Of a stretch of 14,133 nucleotides of DNA, positions 1 through 7,862 are shown piece after piece. Source of the stretch: Caulobacteraceae bacterium (GTDB lineage Bacteria; Pseudomonadota; Alphaproteobacteria; Caulobacterales; Caulobacteraceae); contig JACDGF010000013.1 in the NCBI GenBank assembly GCA_013815405.1, forward strand, positions 1 to 14,133, given 5' to 3'. Made by a program: the position numbers and the translations under genes. Under the pieces are notes generated by a model, which worked only from the letters and a program-made list of their open reading frames with translations, was not told where the DNA came from and ran no database searches. How positions within the stretch are numbered: the first letter of the stretch is position 1; every line of letters starts with the position of its first letter.

Positions 1-589
1 AGGCGCGCGACAGGGGCGCCACATGGCGGGCGACGGCCGCGCGCACCCGGGGCGCGTCGAAACGCCCGCCGCCCGAAATCGCGAAGGGGCCCAGCGGCAG
101 GCTGACCGCGGCCGCCGGACCCTCGCCGCCCAGCCGCGTGAGTTCCAGGCTCGCTCCCCCCAGGTCGCCGACTAGGCCTCTGGACGCCGGCGCCCCGGCG
201 AGCACGCCCAGAGCCCCGTAGCGGGCCTCCTCCTCGCCGGTCAGGATCCGCAACGCCAAGCCGGATTGCGCTTCGACCCGGCGACAGAAGGCCCGCCCGT
301 CGTCGGCCTCGCGCACGGCGGCGGTCGCCGCCGCGAACACCCTTCGCGGCCCGCCGGCGTCGATCAGGGCGCGGAATCGAGTGAGGGCCACGAGGGCGCT
401 GGCGATCCCGTCCGGCGAGAGCCGCCCGGTGGTCGCCAGATCCCGGCCCAGGCCCGCCAGGACCTTCTCGTTGAACACCGTCCAGATCGCCCGGCCTTCC
501 AGCCGGTACATGACCAGCCGCACCGAGTTGGAGCCGACGTCGATGACGGCGGCCTCCCCCAGTTCGGACTTACCGCCGAAGGCCGACAT
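1..589 (-). CDS. ppx: Exopolyphosphatase (Ppx/GppA family), 5' part only
   Basis: Ppx removes terminal phosphates from polyphosphate, or acts as a pppGpp phosphohydrolase in the GppA branch. About 196 N-terminal residues are visible; the rest lies beyond the left edge. The ASKHA-fold phosphate-1 motif is clear near residues 15-24 ([12 protein letters not shown]). An '[11 protein letters not shown]' segment follows around 115-124 and the second glycine-rich loop '[10 protein letters not shown]' is at 141-150, all typical of Ppx/GppA. I chose the ATG at 587-589 because it places the DVGSNS motif about 16 residues in, as is usual. This start overlaps the 3' end of ppk by 20 bases in another frame, so the two are probably translationally coupled. 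Being directly downstream of ppk favours Ppx over GppA. The C-terminal half cannot be assessed. Confidence 0.93.
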   Translation of the reverse strand, partial: MSAFGGKSELGEAAVIDVGSNSVRLVMYRLEGRAIWTVFNEKVLAGLGRDLATTGRLSPDGIASALVALTRFRALIDAGGPRRVFAAATAAVREADDGRAFCRRVEAQSGLALRILTGEEEARYGALGVLAGAPASRGLVGDLGGASLELTRLGGEGPAAAVSLPLGPFAISGGGRFDAPRVRAAVARHVAPLSRA

Positions 590-2771
590 GCTCGAACGCG
601 CGCGGCAAGTCCTTCACCTTATGGCCCCGGCCCGACAGCGACGGGTTGGTCATGAAATAGTCGTGGGCCGAGAACGCCCCCTTGCGGTTCCACCCCGGGC
701 CGCGGCGATAGGCGCCCGCCGAATCGAGAAGCCAGCTTTGCGCCTCGTCGTTGAGGTTGGCGACCATGATCTGCTGCAGCACCTGCAGGTGCACCGTGGG
801 GTTTTCCACCGGAACCATGACCTCCACCCGCCGGTCGAGGTTGCGCGGCATCCAGTCGGCCGAGGTGATGAACACCCGCGCCTCGGTGGACGGCATCGGC
901 TTGCCGTTGGCGAAGGCGACGATACGCGCATGCTCCAGGAAGCGGCCGATGATGCTCTTGACGCGGATATTGTCCGACAGGCCGGCGATCCCCGGCCGAA
1001 GGCAGCACACGCCCCGCACGACCAGGTCGATGGCGACGCCGGCGCAGCTGGCGGCATAGAGGCTGTCGATGATCTGCGGATCGACCAGGGCGTTCATCTT
1101 GGCCCAGATCGCGGCCGGGCGGCCCTCCCGCGCGTTGGCCGCCTCGGCCTCGATGAGATCCACCAAATCGCTTTTCATGGTGATCGGGGAATAGGAGAGC
1201 TTCTCGAGGCGCTCGGGGCGGGCGTAGCCGGTGATGTAGTTGAACAGGCGCCCCGAATCCCGACCCAGCGCCGGATCGGTGGTGAACAGCGACAGGTCCG
1301 TGTAGATCTTCGCCGTCACCGTGTGGTAGTTGCCGGTGCCATAGTGGCAATAGGCCCGCAAGGCCTCGCCCTCGCGCCGGATCACCAGCGAAAGCTTGGC
1401 GTGGGTTTTGTATTCCACGAAGCCGAACACCACATGGACTCCGGCGCGCTCCAGGTCCCGCGCCCATTTTAGGTTCGCCTCCTCGTCGAAACGGGCCTTG
1501 ATCTCGACCAGGGCGACGACGTTCTTGCCGTTTTCGGCCGCCTCGATCAGGGCCGCGACGATCGGGCTGTCCTTGGACGTGCGGTAGAGCGTCTGCTTGA
1601 TCGCCAGCACATTGGGATCGCGCGCCGCCTGGAGGAGGAACTGCACCACGACGTCGAAGCTCTCGAAGGGGTGGTGGACCAGGATGTCCTTCTCGCGGAT
1701 GGCCGCGAAGCAGTCGCCGCCGTGGTCGCGGATGCGTTCGGGAAAACGGGCCGTGAAGGCGGGGAATTTCAGTTCCGGGCGATCGGCGGGGATCAGCTGG
1801 GCAAGCTGGGCCAGGCCCAGCTTGCCGTCGACCCGCACGACGTCGTTCGCCTCGGCGCGCAGGCCCTCCAGGATGAATTCCCGCAGGTCGTCGGGCATGG
1901 AGGCGTGGATCTTGACGCGAACCACCGACCCCAGCCGCCGGCGTTTGAGGCGCGCCTCGAATTCACGGACCAGATCCTCGGCCTCCTCCTCGATTTCGAT
2001 GTCCGAATCGCGGATCAGGCGGAACAGCCCGCGGCCCTCGACGGTGCAGCCGGGAAACAGCTTGTCGAGGAAGAGGATGAGGAAGCTCTCGAGCGCCACG
2101 AAGCGCCGCTGGCCCTTGCGCCGCCCGGTGCGCGCCACGGGCAGCTCCCAGAACCGCGCCACCTGGTTGGGCACGGGGACAAGAGCGTAAAGCTCCTTGT
2201 TGTCCGACAGCCGGCGCAGCTTCAGCCCCAGGGAAAATCCCAGATTGGGGATGAACGGGAAGGGATGGGCCGGGTCGATCGCCAGCGGCGTCAGGACCGG
2301 GAAGATATTGCTCGAGAAGATCGCTTCGGCGGCCGGGCGGTCGGCCGCGGAGATGTCCTTGGCGTCCAGGAGGCGCAGGCCCGCGCGGGCCAGTTCGCCG
2401 CGCAGGCTTCGCCACACGCGCTGCTGGTCCGTCATCAGCCGGTTGGCGTCGGCGTCTATCCGACGCAGCTGCTCGGCGGGCGTGAGCCCGTCCTGGCTGA
2501 TCACCCGCACCCCCTCGCGCACCTGGCCCTTCAGGCCGGCGACCCGGACCATGTAGAATTCGTCGAGATTGTTGGCGGAGATCGACAGGAAACGCAGGCG
2601 CTCCAGCAAGGGATGGCGCGGATTGCCGGCCTCCTCGAGGACCAGGCGGTTGAACGCCAGCCAGGAGAGTTCGCGGTTGAAGAACCGTTCGGGCGAGCCG
2701 GCGATCGCGGCGCCCGGCTCGTCGAGGACCGCCGGCGTCGAGACGGCGGGAAGGGGGGCGAGCTGATTCAT
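570..2771 (-). CDS. ppk: Polyphosphate kinase 1
   Basis: PPK1 reversibly transfers the gamma-phosphate of ATP onto inorganic polyphosphate; the family is membrane-associated. The 733-residue length is close to the usual 690-730. The N-terminal PPK domain begins near residue 29 ([19 protein letters not shown]), with '[14 protein letters not shown]' at about 63-76. The two phospholipase D-like catalytic halves are intact. The first has THAK with His447, matching the autophosphorylated His of E. coli PPK, followed by '[10 protein letters not shown]'. The second has '[10 protein letters not shown]' with His614. '[17 protein letters not shown]' near the C-terminus is another family signature. The ATG at 2769-2771 lies 24 bases after the hdaA stop and has only a weak ribosome-binding site (caagg). 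Expression is probably as part of the hdaA-ppk-ppx unit. Confidence 0.97.
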   Translation of the reverse strand: MNQLAPLPAVSTPAVLDEPGAAIAGSPERFFNRELSWLAFNRLVLEEAGNPRHPLLERLRFLSISANNLDEFYMVRVAGLKGQVREGVRVISQDGLTPAEQLRRIDADANRLMTDQQRVWRSLRGELARAGLRLLDAKDISAADRPAAEAIFSSNIFPVLTPLAIDPAHPFPFIPNLGFSLGLKLRRLSDNKELYALVPVPNQVARFWELPVARTGRRKGQRRFVALESFLILFLDKLFPGCTVEGRGLFRLIRDSDIEIEEEAEDLVREFEARLKRRRLGSVVRVKIHASMPDDLREFILEGLRAEANDVVRVDGKLGLAQLAQLIPADRPELKFPAFTARFPERIRDHGGDCFAAIREKDILVHHPFESFDVVVQFLLQAARDPNVLAIKQTLYRTSKDSPIVAALIEAAENGKNVVALVEIKARFDEEANLKWARDLERAGVHVVFGFVEYKTHAKLSLVIRREGEALRAYCHYGTGNYHTVTAKIYTDLSLFTTDPALGRDSGRLFNYITGYARPERLEKLSYSPITMKSDLVDLIEAEAANAREGRPAAIWAKMNALVDPQIIDSLYAASCAGVAIDLVVRGVCCLRPGIAGLSDNIRVKSIIGRFLEHARIVAFANGKPMPSTEARVFITSADWMPRNLDRRVEVMVPVENPTVHLQVLQQIMVANLNDEAQSWLLDSAGAYRRGPGWNRKGAFSAHDYFMTNPSLSGRGHKVKDLPRAFEHVGLRR

Positions 2772-2795
2772 GCCTTGCTTGGGGTGTGCCCGCGT

Positions 2796-3470
2796 TCACT
2801 CGAAGAGGTCAAGGTTCCGGTCTTCGTGTTCGAGAATCCGCCGCGCCAGGGCGCGGGTGATATTCCGCCCCTCGGCGTCGGCGAAGTCGTCTATCCGCGA
2901 TACTACATCCTTGGCGGCCGGAATCGACCGTTCGATGCGATGGATCAGATAGGCGAAGACGTCGTCCGCCGGTTTTATATTCCGTTCACGGAACAACTTC
3001 CGCAACACCCCCTCCAGGACGAAATCGTCCGGCGGCTCGATATGCGCCGTCGACAGGGCGTTCAATCGCGATCGCAGATCCGGCAGGTCGGTCCGCCACG
3101 CCCTGGGCGTCGTGCGGGCGGTGAGCAGAAGGCTGGCCCCGGCGTCGGCCCTGTTGATCAGATGGAAAAGGGCCTCGTCCATCGCGCGCCGATCCGCGTC
3201 CTCGATGAGGACGGCGCGCCCGCGCAGGGCGAAAAGATCGACCTCGCCGGGCGCGGGGATCGCCGCGCCGACCCGCGCGGCCCAGGCCCGGGCCAGATGG
3301 CTCTTTCCCGAGCCTTCCGGCCCCACGAGCGCCAGGCAGCCCCCCGGCCAGGTGGGCCAAGCGTCCACGGCGCCGATCGCCGGGGCGTTGCTCGCCGAGG
3401 CGATGAAGTCTTCGCGCGCGTGGGACGGCGCCCGTTCGAGGGGCAGGCGCATCTGCCTGGCGCGGGTCAT
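2796..3470 (-). CDS. hdaA: HdaA, DnaA-related AAA+ regulator of replication initiation
   Basis: Hda-type proteins act with the DNA-loaded beta clamp to stimulate ATP hydrolysis by DnaA, preventing over-initiation. The 224-residue protein begins with a clamp-binding motif, QMRLPL at residues 6-11, as expected at the Hda N-terminus. The AAA+ core follows: Walker A GPEGSGKS at 50-57, Walker B 'VLIEDAD' at 87-93, a sensor-1-like 'LLLTART' near 114-120, 'DLRSRL' near 131-136 (arginine-finger region) and a sensor-2-like 'ERSIPAAKDV' near 180-189. It has no DnaA domain IV DNA-binding region. The frame is open 43 codons further upstream, but I chose the ATG at 3468-3470 because it puts the clamp motif at the extreme N-terminus; the upstream part is low-complexity Arg/Pro sequence. 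It lies 58 bases after the patatin stop and just upstream of ppk. Other DnaA-like ATPases such as DnaC-type loaders are less likely given the clamp motif. Confidence 0.93.
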   Translation of the reverse strand: MTRARQMRLPLERAPSHAREDFIASASNAPAIGAVDAWPTWPGGCLALVGPEGSGKSHLARAWAARVGAAIPAPGEVDLFALRGRAVLIEDADRRAMDEALFHLINRADAGASLLLTARTTPRAWRTDLPDLRSRLNALSTAHIEPPDDFVLEGVLRKLFRERNIKPADDVFAYLIHRIERSIPAAKDVVSRIDDFADAEGRNITRALARRILEHEDRNLDLFE

Positions 3471-3528
3471 GGTCGAGAAGGCGGCATCCACCGCGAACAG
3501 TCTAGCAAGCGCCGCCGACCGGGTCGAT

Positions 3529-5327
3529 TCACCCGCCCCCCGCGGGCGCCGGGATCGCCATCGCGTCGACCGCGGCGGCGCCCGTCTTGGCCCGTCCATG
3601 CAGCCCCGTCACCGGCCCGGCGAGCCCGTCGAGCGCCCGCAGCGCGGCCCGGCGGCACTCGCCGACGGCCGGTTCGTAGGCCTTCCAGTCGCGGATCTCG
3701 ATCTGGTCGACCATGGGCAGGATGAGGACGTCGGTGACCTCCCGCGCGGCGGCCAGATCGCGATCGCTGGGCAGGGTCGCCGCGCGCATCAACAGGGAGA
3801 CGATGGGCGGGCCCCTGCGCCAGGCGCCGGAAAGCAGCCAACGCCAGACCGTGAGGGGGTTCATCAGGTCATCGGCGTCGACACTGCGGCCGCGGCTGAC
3901 ATCGACCCCGACGATGGGGCCCGGCTGGATGGAGCGCATGATGTCGGCGGGAAAGTTGTTCAGCACGGCGCCGTCCACCAGCACCTCGCCGCCCTGGACC
4001 ACCGGCGGCAGGACGCCCGGCAGGGACAGCGAGGCCCGCACCGAAGTCCCGGACCAGGCCTTGGCGATGAAGCTGGCGCGTCCCGTTGGTGAGATTGGTC
4101 GAGACGCAGAAGAAACGGCAGCCACAGGTCGCAGATCTGCCGGTCGCCGAAATGCTCGGTCAGGCGGGCCCGCACCTTGCGCCCGTGACTCATGGCGACC
4201 AGCGGGAAGGCGATATCGTCCACCGGACTGGATTCGACGAAGGCCTTGCGGATCCGGCGATCGAGTTCGGCCTGGGTCCACCCCATGCCCACGCCCGCGG
4301 CGACGACGGCGCCCATCGACACTCCCGCGAGGAAGTCGATCGGAACCCCGCGTTCACGGAGAACCTCGAGGGCCCCGATGTGGGAATAGGCCCGCGCCGA
4401 ACCCCCCGAGAGCACCAGGCCGACCGCCCGGCCGGTGATCACCCGCGCCATCCGCTCGATGTCGGGGCGGTGCGAATCCCGAACCAGAAACAGCCTGGCG
4501 GGGACCAGTGCGCCGGCCCAGGCCGCTGAGCCGTTGGGGGCCTCGCAATCGGCCGCCTGGATCAGGAGCAGGTCCACCAGTTGCCGTGCCTCCAAAGGTT
4601 CGCAGCCGTCCGATTCGACGCCTCCCGCCGGCGGCGGATCCCGGCCATGGGCGACCCGGACGAGGCGGTCCACCTGCCGCGCCGCGAGCGCCTTCCAGCC
4701 CGTCTCGTCGGCCTCGGCGGCGTAGAAGACGAAATCATGGCCATGTTCGAGGTTCGAAAACCATTCCATCGAAGCGCTCCGAGCTTCGACGCCCGCCACG
4801 GTCACGCCATATCCCAGGCGGCGGACCGCCGCGCCGATCTGGTCGACCAGGGACCGCACGTTCAGCGCCGGGGCCACGCCGACGAAGCCGACCACGGAGG
4901 GCTCGCCCAGGGGGACCGTGTTCGCCCACTGGCTCGCCCGCGGAATCATCAGCCGGGCGAGTTCCATCATCAACCCCGGGTCGGCTTCGACGGCCCGGAA
5001 GAAGGCTCCCTTCGGAAGCGCGAGGATCTCGCAGTCCCGAAGGGCGATCAGATCGGCCGAATGCGGCGCCTGCGTGATCAGCGACATTTCGCCGGCCGGC
5101 TCGCCCGGACGGATCAGGCCGAAGATCTCGGGCGCCTGCCCCTCGGCCCGGCGAATGGCCGCCAGCCGGCCGGTGCGCAGGAGGAAGAGCTGATCCGCCG
5201 GCTCGCCGGTCATATACAGCGCCGCGCCCGCGGGCAGGCAGAAGGCCGCCGCGTCGCCGGCGCGGACCGCGGCCTCGAACAGTCGCGCGAGAGCCGTGTC
5301 CGGCCCGTTGTCGCTCGGCGTCGTCAC
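3529..5327 (-). pseudogene. Cyclic-nucleotide-binding/patatin (NTE-type) phospholipase, disrupted by two frameshifts
   Basis: This would be a serine lipase/lysophospholipase with an N-terminal cNMP-binding regulatory domain, like neuropathy-target-esterase homologues. The first frame (5327 to about 4115) holds the cNMP-binding fold (residues 15-130, with PGEPAGEMSL near 74-83), a spacer domain, the oxyanion loop 'SGGSARAYSHIG' near 307-318 and the nucleophile elbow GVSMG with Ser337. The family-typical 'CVSTNLTNG' is in a second frame (about 4108-4082). A third frame (about 4080-3529) carries 'RASLSLPGVLPP' and the catalytic Asp in VDGA. Removing one T from TTT (complement of 4113-4115) and one G (or the following A) at 4081-4084 restores one reading frame of 598 codons plus stop, with Asp at 451. 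As written, the first frame ends at 3960 after unrelated sequence, so the catalytic dyad is split. The GTG start at 5325-5327 has no good Shine-Dalgarno and is uncertain. The stop is 58 bases before hdaA. Confidence 0.88.
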
Positions 5328-5351
5328 GGCCGGGGAGACTAATCGCCCCGA

Positions 5352-5442
5352 GCGCCCATGGCGATTCTTCCCTCGCGGCGCGGGAGCGGTTTACGGCTTG
5401 CTCATTCCCCAGCCCCGCCAACGCCGTCGATTCGAGGGCCGA
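5352..5442 (+). repeat. Left copy of a diverged ~90-bp direct repeat flanking the toxin-antitoxin pair
   Basis: Read on the + strand, this stretch aligns with 6182-6269. It begins with an identical 16-mer (ccatggcgattcttcc at 5356-5371 and 6185-6200) and continues through gcggt..ta.ggct and cgccgtcgat..g.ggg.ccga with small gaps. By eye roughly three quarters of positions match. Weaker similarity may continue to about 5482. The right copy covers the mccB leader and first codons, so this copy looks like a decayed fragment of that region; its reading frame does not stay open in an mccB-like way. Both copies keep a GATTC (GANTC) site, here at 5362-5366. Confidence 0.7.
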
Positions 5443-5463
5443 AGCCGCAAAATCAAACGACCC

Positions 5464-5482
5464 GGCCAACATGACATGGGCC
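5464..5482. promoter_or_regulatory. Imperfect dyad upstream of the antitoxin gene, possible operator
   Basis: GGCC at 5464-5467 and 5479-5482 bound a 19-base stretch that also contains CATG twice. It lies 43 bases before the antitoxin start, where RelB-type antitoxins commonly bind to autorepress. The two half-elements are not centred on exactly the same axis, so this is only a candidate; no clear -35/-10 pair is visible. Confidence 0.25.
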
Positions 5483-5525
5483 TGCAAACGCATTACGCTG
5501 ACCTCGTGGGAGGAAAAGGATTGTC

Positions 5526-5828
5526 ATGGCCGCCAATGCCTTGATCCAGACCCGCGTCGACCCCGCCGTGAAGGCCCGCGCCACCGAGGTGCTCGGGATG
5601 ATGGGCCTTACCGTCTCGGACGCGGTCCGCATCCTGCTCACGCGCACCGCCCATGAAGGGGCTCTGCCTTTCGAATTGACGGTGAGCGGTGGGGACTATG
5701 AGGCATGGTTCCGGGCGAGGGTTCGCGAGGCGCTGGAGGACCCCAATCCCGACATTCCCCAAGCGGATGTCGATGTGGAATTCGCCGCGCGTCGGAGGGC
5801 GACTCTGCGCAAGCTCGGTGGGGCGTGA
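5526..5828 (+). CDS. RelB/DinJ family type II antitoxin
   Basis: This small protein (100 residues) should neutralise the toxin encoded next to it and repress the operon. The N-terminal half (about residues 5-45: 'ALIQTRVDPAVKARATEVL', then 'MGLTVSDAVRILLTR') is the ribbon-helix-helix pattern of RelB/DinJ antitoxins. The C-terminal half, acidic and then Arg-rich, would wrap the toxin. The ATG is supported by purine-rich Shine-Dalgarno sequence (GGGAGGA at 5508-5513 and AAGGA at 5516-5520). The stop codon TGA overlaps the GTG start of the toxin (GTGA), giving coupled translation. The pair stands alone between the leftward patatin gene and the mccB operon. The family is clear; the exact subclass is not. 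Confidence 0.92.
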   Translation: MAANALIQTRVDPAVKARATEVLGMMGLTVSDAVRILLTRTAHEGALPFELTVSGGDYEAWFRARVREALEDPNPDIPQADVDVEFAARRRATLRKLGGA

Positions 5829-6121
5829 AACTCGTCTGGTCGGCGCGCGCACTGGCCGACCGGCGCGCCATCTATACTTACATCGAGGCCGACGATCTCC
5901 GGGCCGCGATCACGGTCGATGAGCGCATCGAGGTCGCGGCACGGCGCTTGGCCGATTTCCCGGACAGCGGCCGCCATGGCCGGATAGAGGACACGCGCGA
6001 ACTGGTCATAGCGCGTACGCCCTATATCGCCCCGTACCGGGTCACGGGCGACATCGTACGCATCCTGCGGGTAATCCATGGCGCGCGCATCTGGCCCGAC
6101 GCGCTGCTCGATCGGGATTAA
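5825..6121 (+). CDS. RelE/ParE family type II toxin
   Basis: The 98-residue protein matches the RelE/ParE superfamily. It has an N-terminal '[17 protein letters not shown]' helix pattern, a central '[18 protein letters not shown]' around residues 45-62, '[20 protein letters not shown]' to about residue 88, and IWP just after. This order (Leu-x2-Pro-x-GR..GR..TREL..Y.V....ILRV.H.AR.WP) is the usual ParE/RelE consensus. ParE members poison gyrase and RelE members cut mRNA on the ribosome; sequence alone does not decide, though the C-terminal pattern leans to the ParE/StbE side. I chose the GTG at 5825-5827, overlapping the antitoxin stop, over more upstream starts that would lie inside the antitoxin gene. 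Its stop is 110 bases before mccB and it is intact. Confidence 0.92.
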   Translation: MKLVWSARALADRRAIYTYIEADDLRAAITVDERIEVAARRLADFPDSGRHGRIEDTRELVIARTPYIAPYRVTGDIVRILRVIHGARIWPDALLDRD

Positions 6122-6181
6122 AGGCGCGAACCGACGCAACGGCTGTTGGCTGTGCCCGCGGCGATGGCGTGGACCACGGTC

Positions 6182-6269
6182 GCGCCATGGCGATTCTTCC
6201 TCGCCGTCCTCGCGCGGTGTATGGCTCGGCCATGCCCAAGCTCGCCAGCGCCGTCGATCCGGGGACCGA
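6182..6269 (+). repeat. Right copy of the diverged direct repeat, spanning the mccB start
   Basis: This is the partner of 5352-5442. It includes the possible upstream ATG at 6187, the preferred mccB ATG at 6232 and the first dozen codons. Coding constraint on this copy suggests it is the parent sequence and the left copy the relic. The GATTC site at 6192-6196 is conserved between the copies. Confidence 0.7.
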
Positions 6270-7839
6270 GGCGTTCCGGCGCAACGAAGCGGTCAACCGG
6301 GATTTGGCCGAAGCCCTGCGGGCCCACGTCGCGCGCGCGGCCCTGGGCGGGCCGGAGTCTGCGCGCTCCCGCCACGCGGGCCGGGGCAAACTCTTGCCCA
6401 GGGAGCGCGTCGAGCGCCTGCTCGACATCGGCTCGCCGTTCCTCGAGATCGGCCAGCTCGCCGCCTTCGACCTCTACGACGGCGAGGCGCCGGGGGCCGG
6501 CCTGATCACCGGCGTCGGCCGCGTCTCGGGCCGCGAGGTGATGATCGTGGCCAACGACGCCACGGTGAAGGGCGGGGCCTATTTTCCGATGACCGTCAAA
6601 AAGCACCTGCGCGCGCAGGAGATCGCCCTGCAGAACCGCCTGGCGTGCGTCTATCTGGTCGACAGCGGCGGGGCCAATCTGCCGTTCCAGGCGGAGGTGT
6701 TTCCCGACCGCGACCACTTCGGCCGCATCTTCTTCAATCAGGCCCGGATGAGCGCCGAGGGGATTTCCCAGATCGCCTGCGTCATGGGCTCCTGCACCGC
6801 CGGCGGGGCCTATGTGCCAGCGATGAGCGACGAGACGGTCATCGTGCGGGGGCAGGGGACCATCTTCCTGGGCGGCCCGCCCCTGGTGAAGGCCGCGACC
6901 GGCGAGGTGATCAGCGCCGAGGAACTGGGCGGCGCCGACACCCATGGCCGCCGCTCGGGCGTGGTGGATCACGTCGCCGCCGACGACGGGCATGCCCTGG
7001 AGATCATTCGCGGGATCGTCGCCAACCTCAACACCGTCAAGCGTGTCGACCTCGACCTCCGGCCGCCCGAGCCTCCCGCCCACGATCCGGCGGAACTCTA
7101 CGGCGTCATTCCGACCGACGTGCGCGCGCCCTATGATGTGCGGGAAATCATCGCCCGGATCGTCGACGGCTCGCGCTTCGACGAGTTCAAATCCCTGTAC
7201 GGCGCGACCCTGGTCACCGGCTTCGCGCGCATCTGGGGCTATCCGGTGGCGATCCTGGCCAACAACGGCGTCTTGTTTTCCGAGAGCGCGCTGAAAGGCG
7301 CCCACTTCATCGAGCTGGCTTGCCAGAGAGGCGTGCCGCTCATTTTCCTGCAGAACATCTCCGGCTTCATGGTCGGGGGGAAGTACGAGGCCGGCGGCAT
7401 CGCCAAGGACGGGGCCAAGCTGGTCACGGCCGTCGCCTCGGCCGAAGTCCCCAAGTTCACCGTGCTGATCGGCGGATCCTTCGGCGCGGGGAACTACGGC
7501 ATGTGCGGCCGGGCGTTCAGCCCACGCTTCCTGTTCACCTGGCCCAACAGCCGGATCAGCGTCATGGGCGGCGAGCAGGCGGCCAGCGTCCTGGCCACCA
7601 TCCGCCGGGACGGCTTGGAGTCGCGCGGCGAGGACTGGTCCAGCGAGGACGAGGACGCCTTCAAGGCGCCCATCCGCCAGCGCTATGAGACAGAGGGCGA
7701 CCCTTACCACGCCACGGCCCGGCTGTGGGACGACGGCGTCATCGACCCGGCCCAGACCCGCGACGTCCTGGGCCTCGCCATCGGCGCCGCGCTGAACGCG
7801 CCGATCCCAAGGACGCGGTTCGGCGTCTTTAGGATGTAG
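6232..7839 (+). CDS. mccB: Methylcrotonyl-CoA carboxylase beta subunit (carboxyltransferase)
   Basis: This subunit transfers the carboxyl group from biotin to 3-methylcrotonyl-CoA, giving 3-methylglutaconyl-CoA in leucine/isovalerate breakdown (also called liuB). The 535 residues match the usual MCC-beta length. The N-terminal '[15 protein letters not shown]', '[16 protein letters not shown]', '[20 protein letters not shown]' and the acyl-CoA-binding '[16 protein letters not shown]' are all present. The C-terminal domain has '[19 protein letters not shown]', '[18 protein letters not shown]', '[20 protein letters not shown]' and the hallmark ending FGVFRM. These separate it from propionyl-CoA carboxylase beta. 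The frame stays open upstream (GTG 6169, ATG 6187), but the ATG at 6232 gives the family's usual N-terminus ([10 protein letters not shown]). No start has a convincing Shine-Dalgarno. It heads the operon with liuC, DUF3667 and mccA. Confidence 0.95.
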   Translation: MPKLASAVDPGTEAFRRNEAVNRDLAEALRAHVARAALGGPESARSRHAGRGKLLPRERVERLLDIGSPFLEIGQLAAFDLYDGEAPGAGLITGVGRVSGREVMIVANDATVKGGAYFPMTVKKHLRAQEIALQNRLACVYLVDSGGANLPFQAEVFPDRDHFGRIFFNQARMSAEGISQIACVMGSCTAGGAYVPAMSDETVIVRGQGTIFLGGPPLVKAATGEVISAEELGGADTHGRRSGVVDHVAADDGHALEIIRGIVANLNTVKRVDLDLRPPEPPAHDPAELYGVIPTDVRAPYDVREIIARIVDGSRFDEFKSLYGATLVTGFARIWGYPVAILANNGVLFSESALKGAHFIELACQRGVPLIFLQNISGFMVGGKYEAGGIAKDGAKLVTAVASAEVPKFTVLIGGSFGAGNYGMCGRAFSPRFLFTWPNSRISVMGGEQAASVLATIRRDGLESRGEDWSSEDEDAFKAPIRQRYETEGDPYHATARLWDDGVIDPAQTRDVLGLAIGAALNAPIPRTRFGVFRM

Positions 7840-7848
7840 CCTCATTTT

Positions 7849-7853
7849 AGGAG
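7849..7853 (+). promoter_or_regulatory. Ribosome-binding site fixing the liuC GTG start
   Basis: AGGAG sits 9 bases before the GTG at 7863. It makes this the likely initiation codon although it is not ATG. Confidence 0.7.
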
Positions 7854-7862
7854 AACGCCGCC

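Noticed and set aside
381..1472. 363-codon open frame on the + strand
   Set aside because: It is antisense to the 3' part of ppk and shows no recognisable motif.
3471..3599. N-terminal extension of hdaA by 43 codons
   Set aside because: It is low-complexity and would overlap the patatin 3' end. The clamp-binding motif should be at the extreme N-terminus.
1671..3725. 684-codon open frame on the + strand
   Set aside because: It lies antisense to ppk and hdaA, whose protein motifs are unmistakable. Its composition (Arg/Gly/Pro/Ala-rich) is the usual GC-rich shadow, with no recognisable domain.
4081..4115. Programmed ribosomal frameshift in the patatin gene
   Set aside because: Two shifts in close succession would be needed, and there is no recognisable slippery heptamer or stimulatory structure. 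Mutation or sequence error is simpler.
6122..6231. Promoter or small gene ahead of mccB
   Set aside because: There is no clear -35/-10 pair or Shine-Dalgarno. Apart from the repeat copy I see nothing supportable.
6118..7845. 575-codon open frame on the - strand
   Set aside because: It is antisense to mccB. It is long only because of high GC and codon position bias, and shows no family signature.
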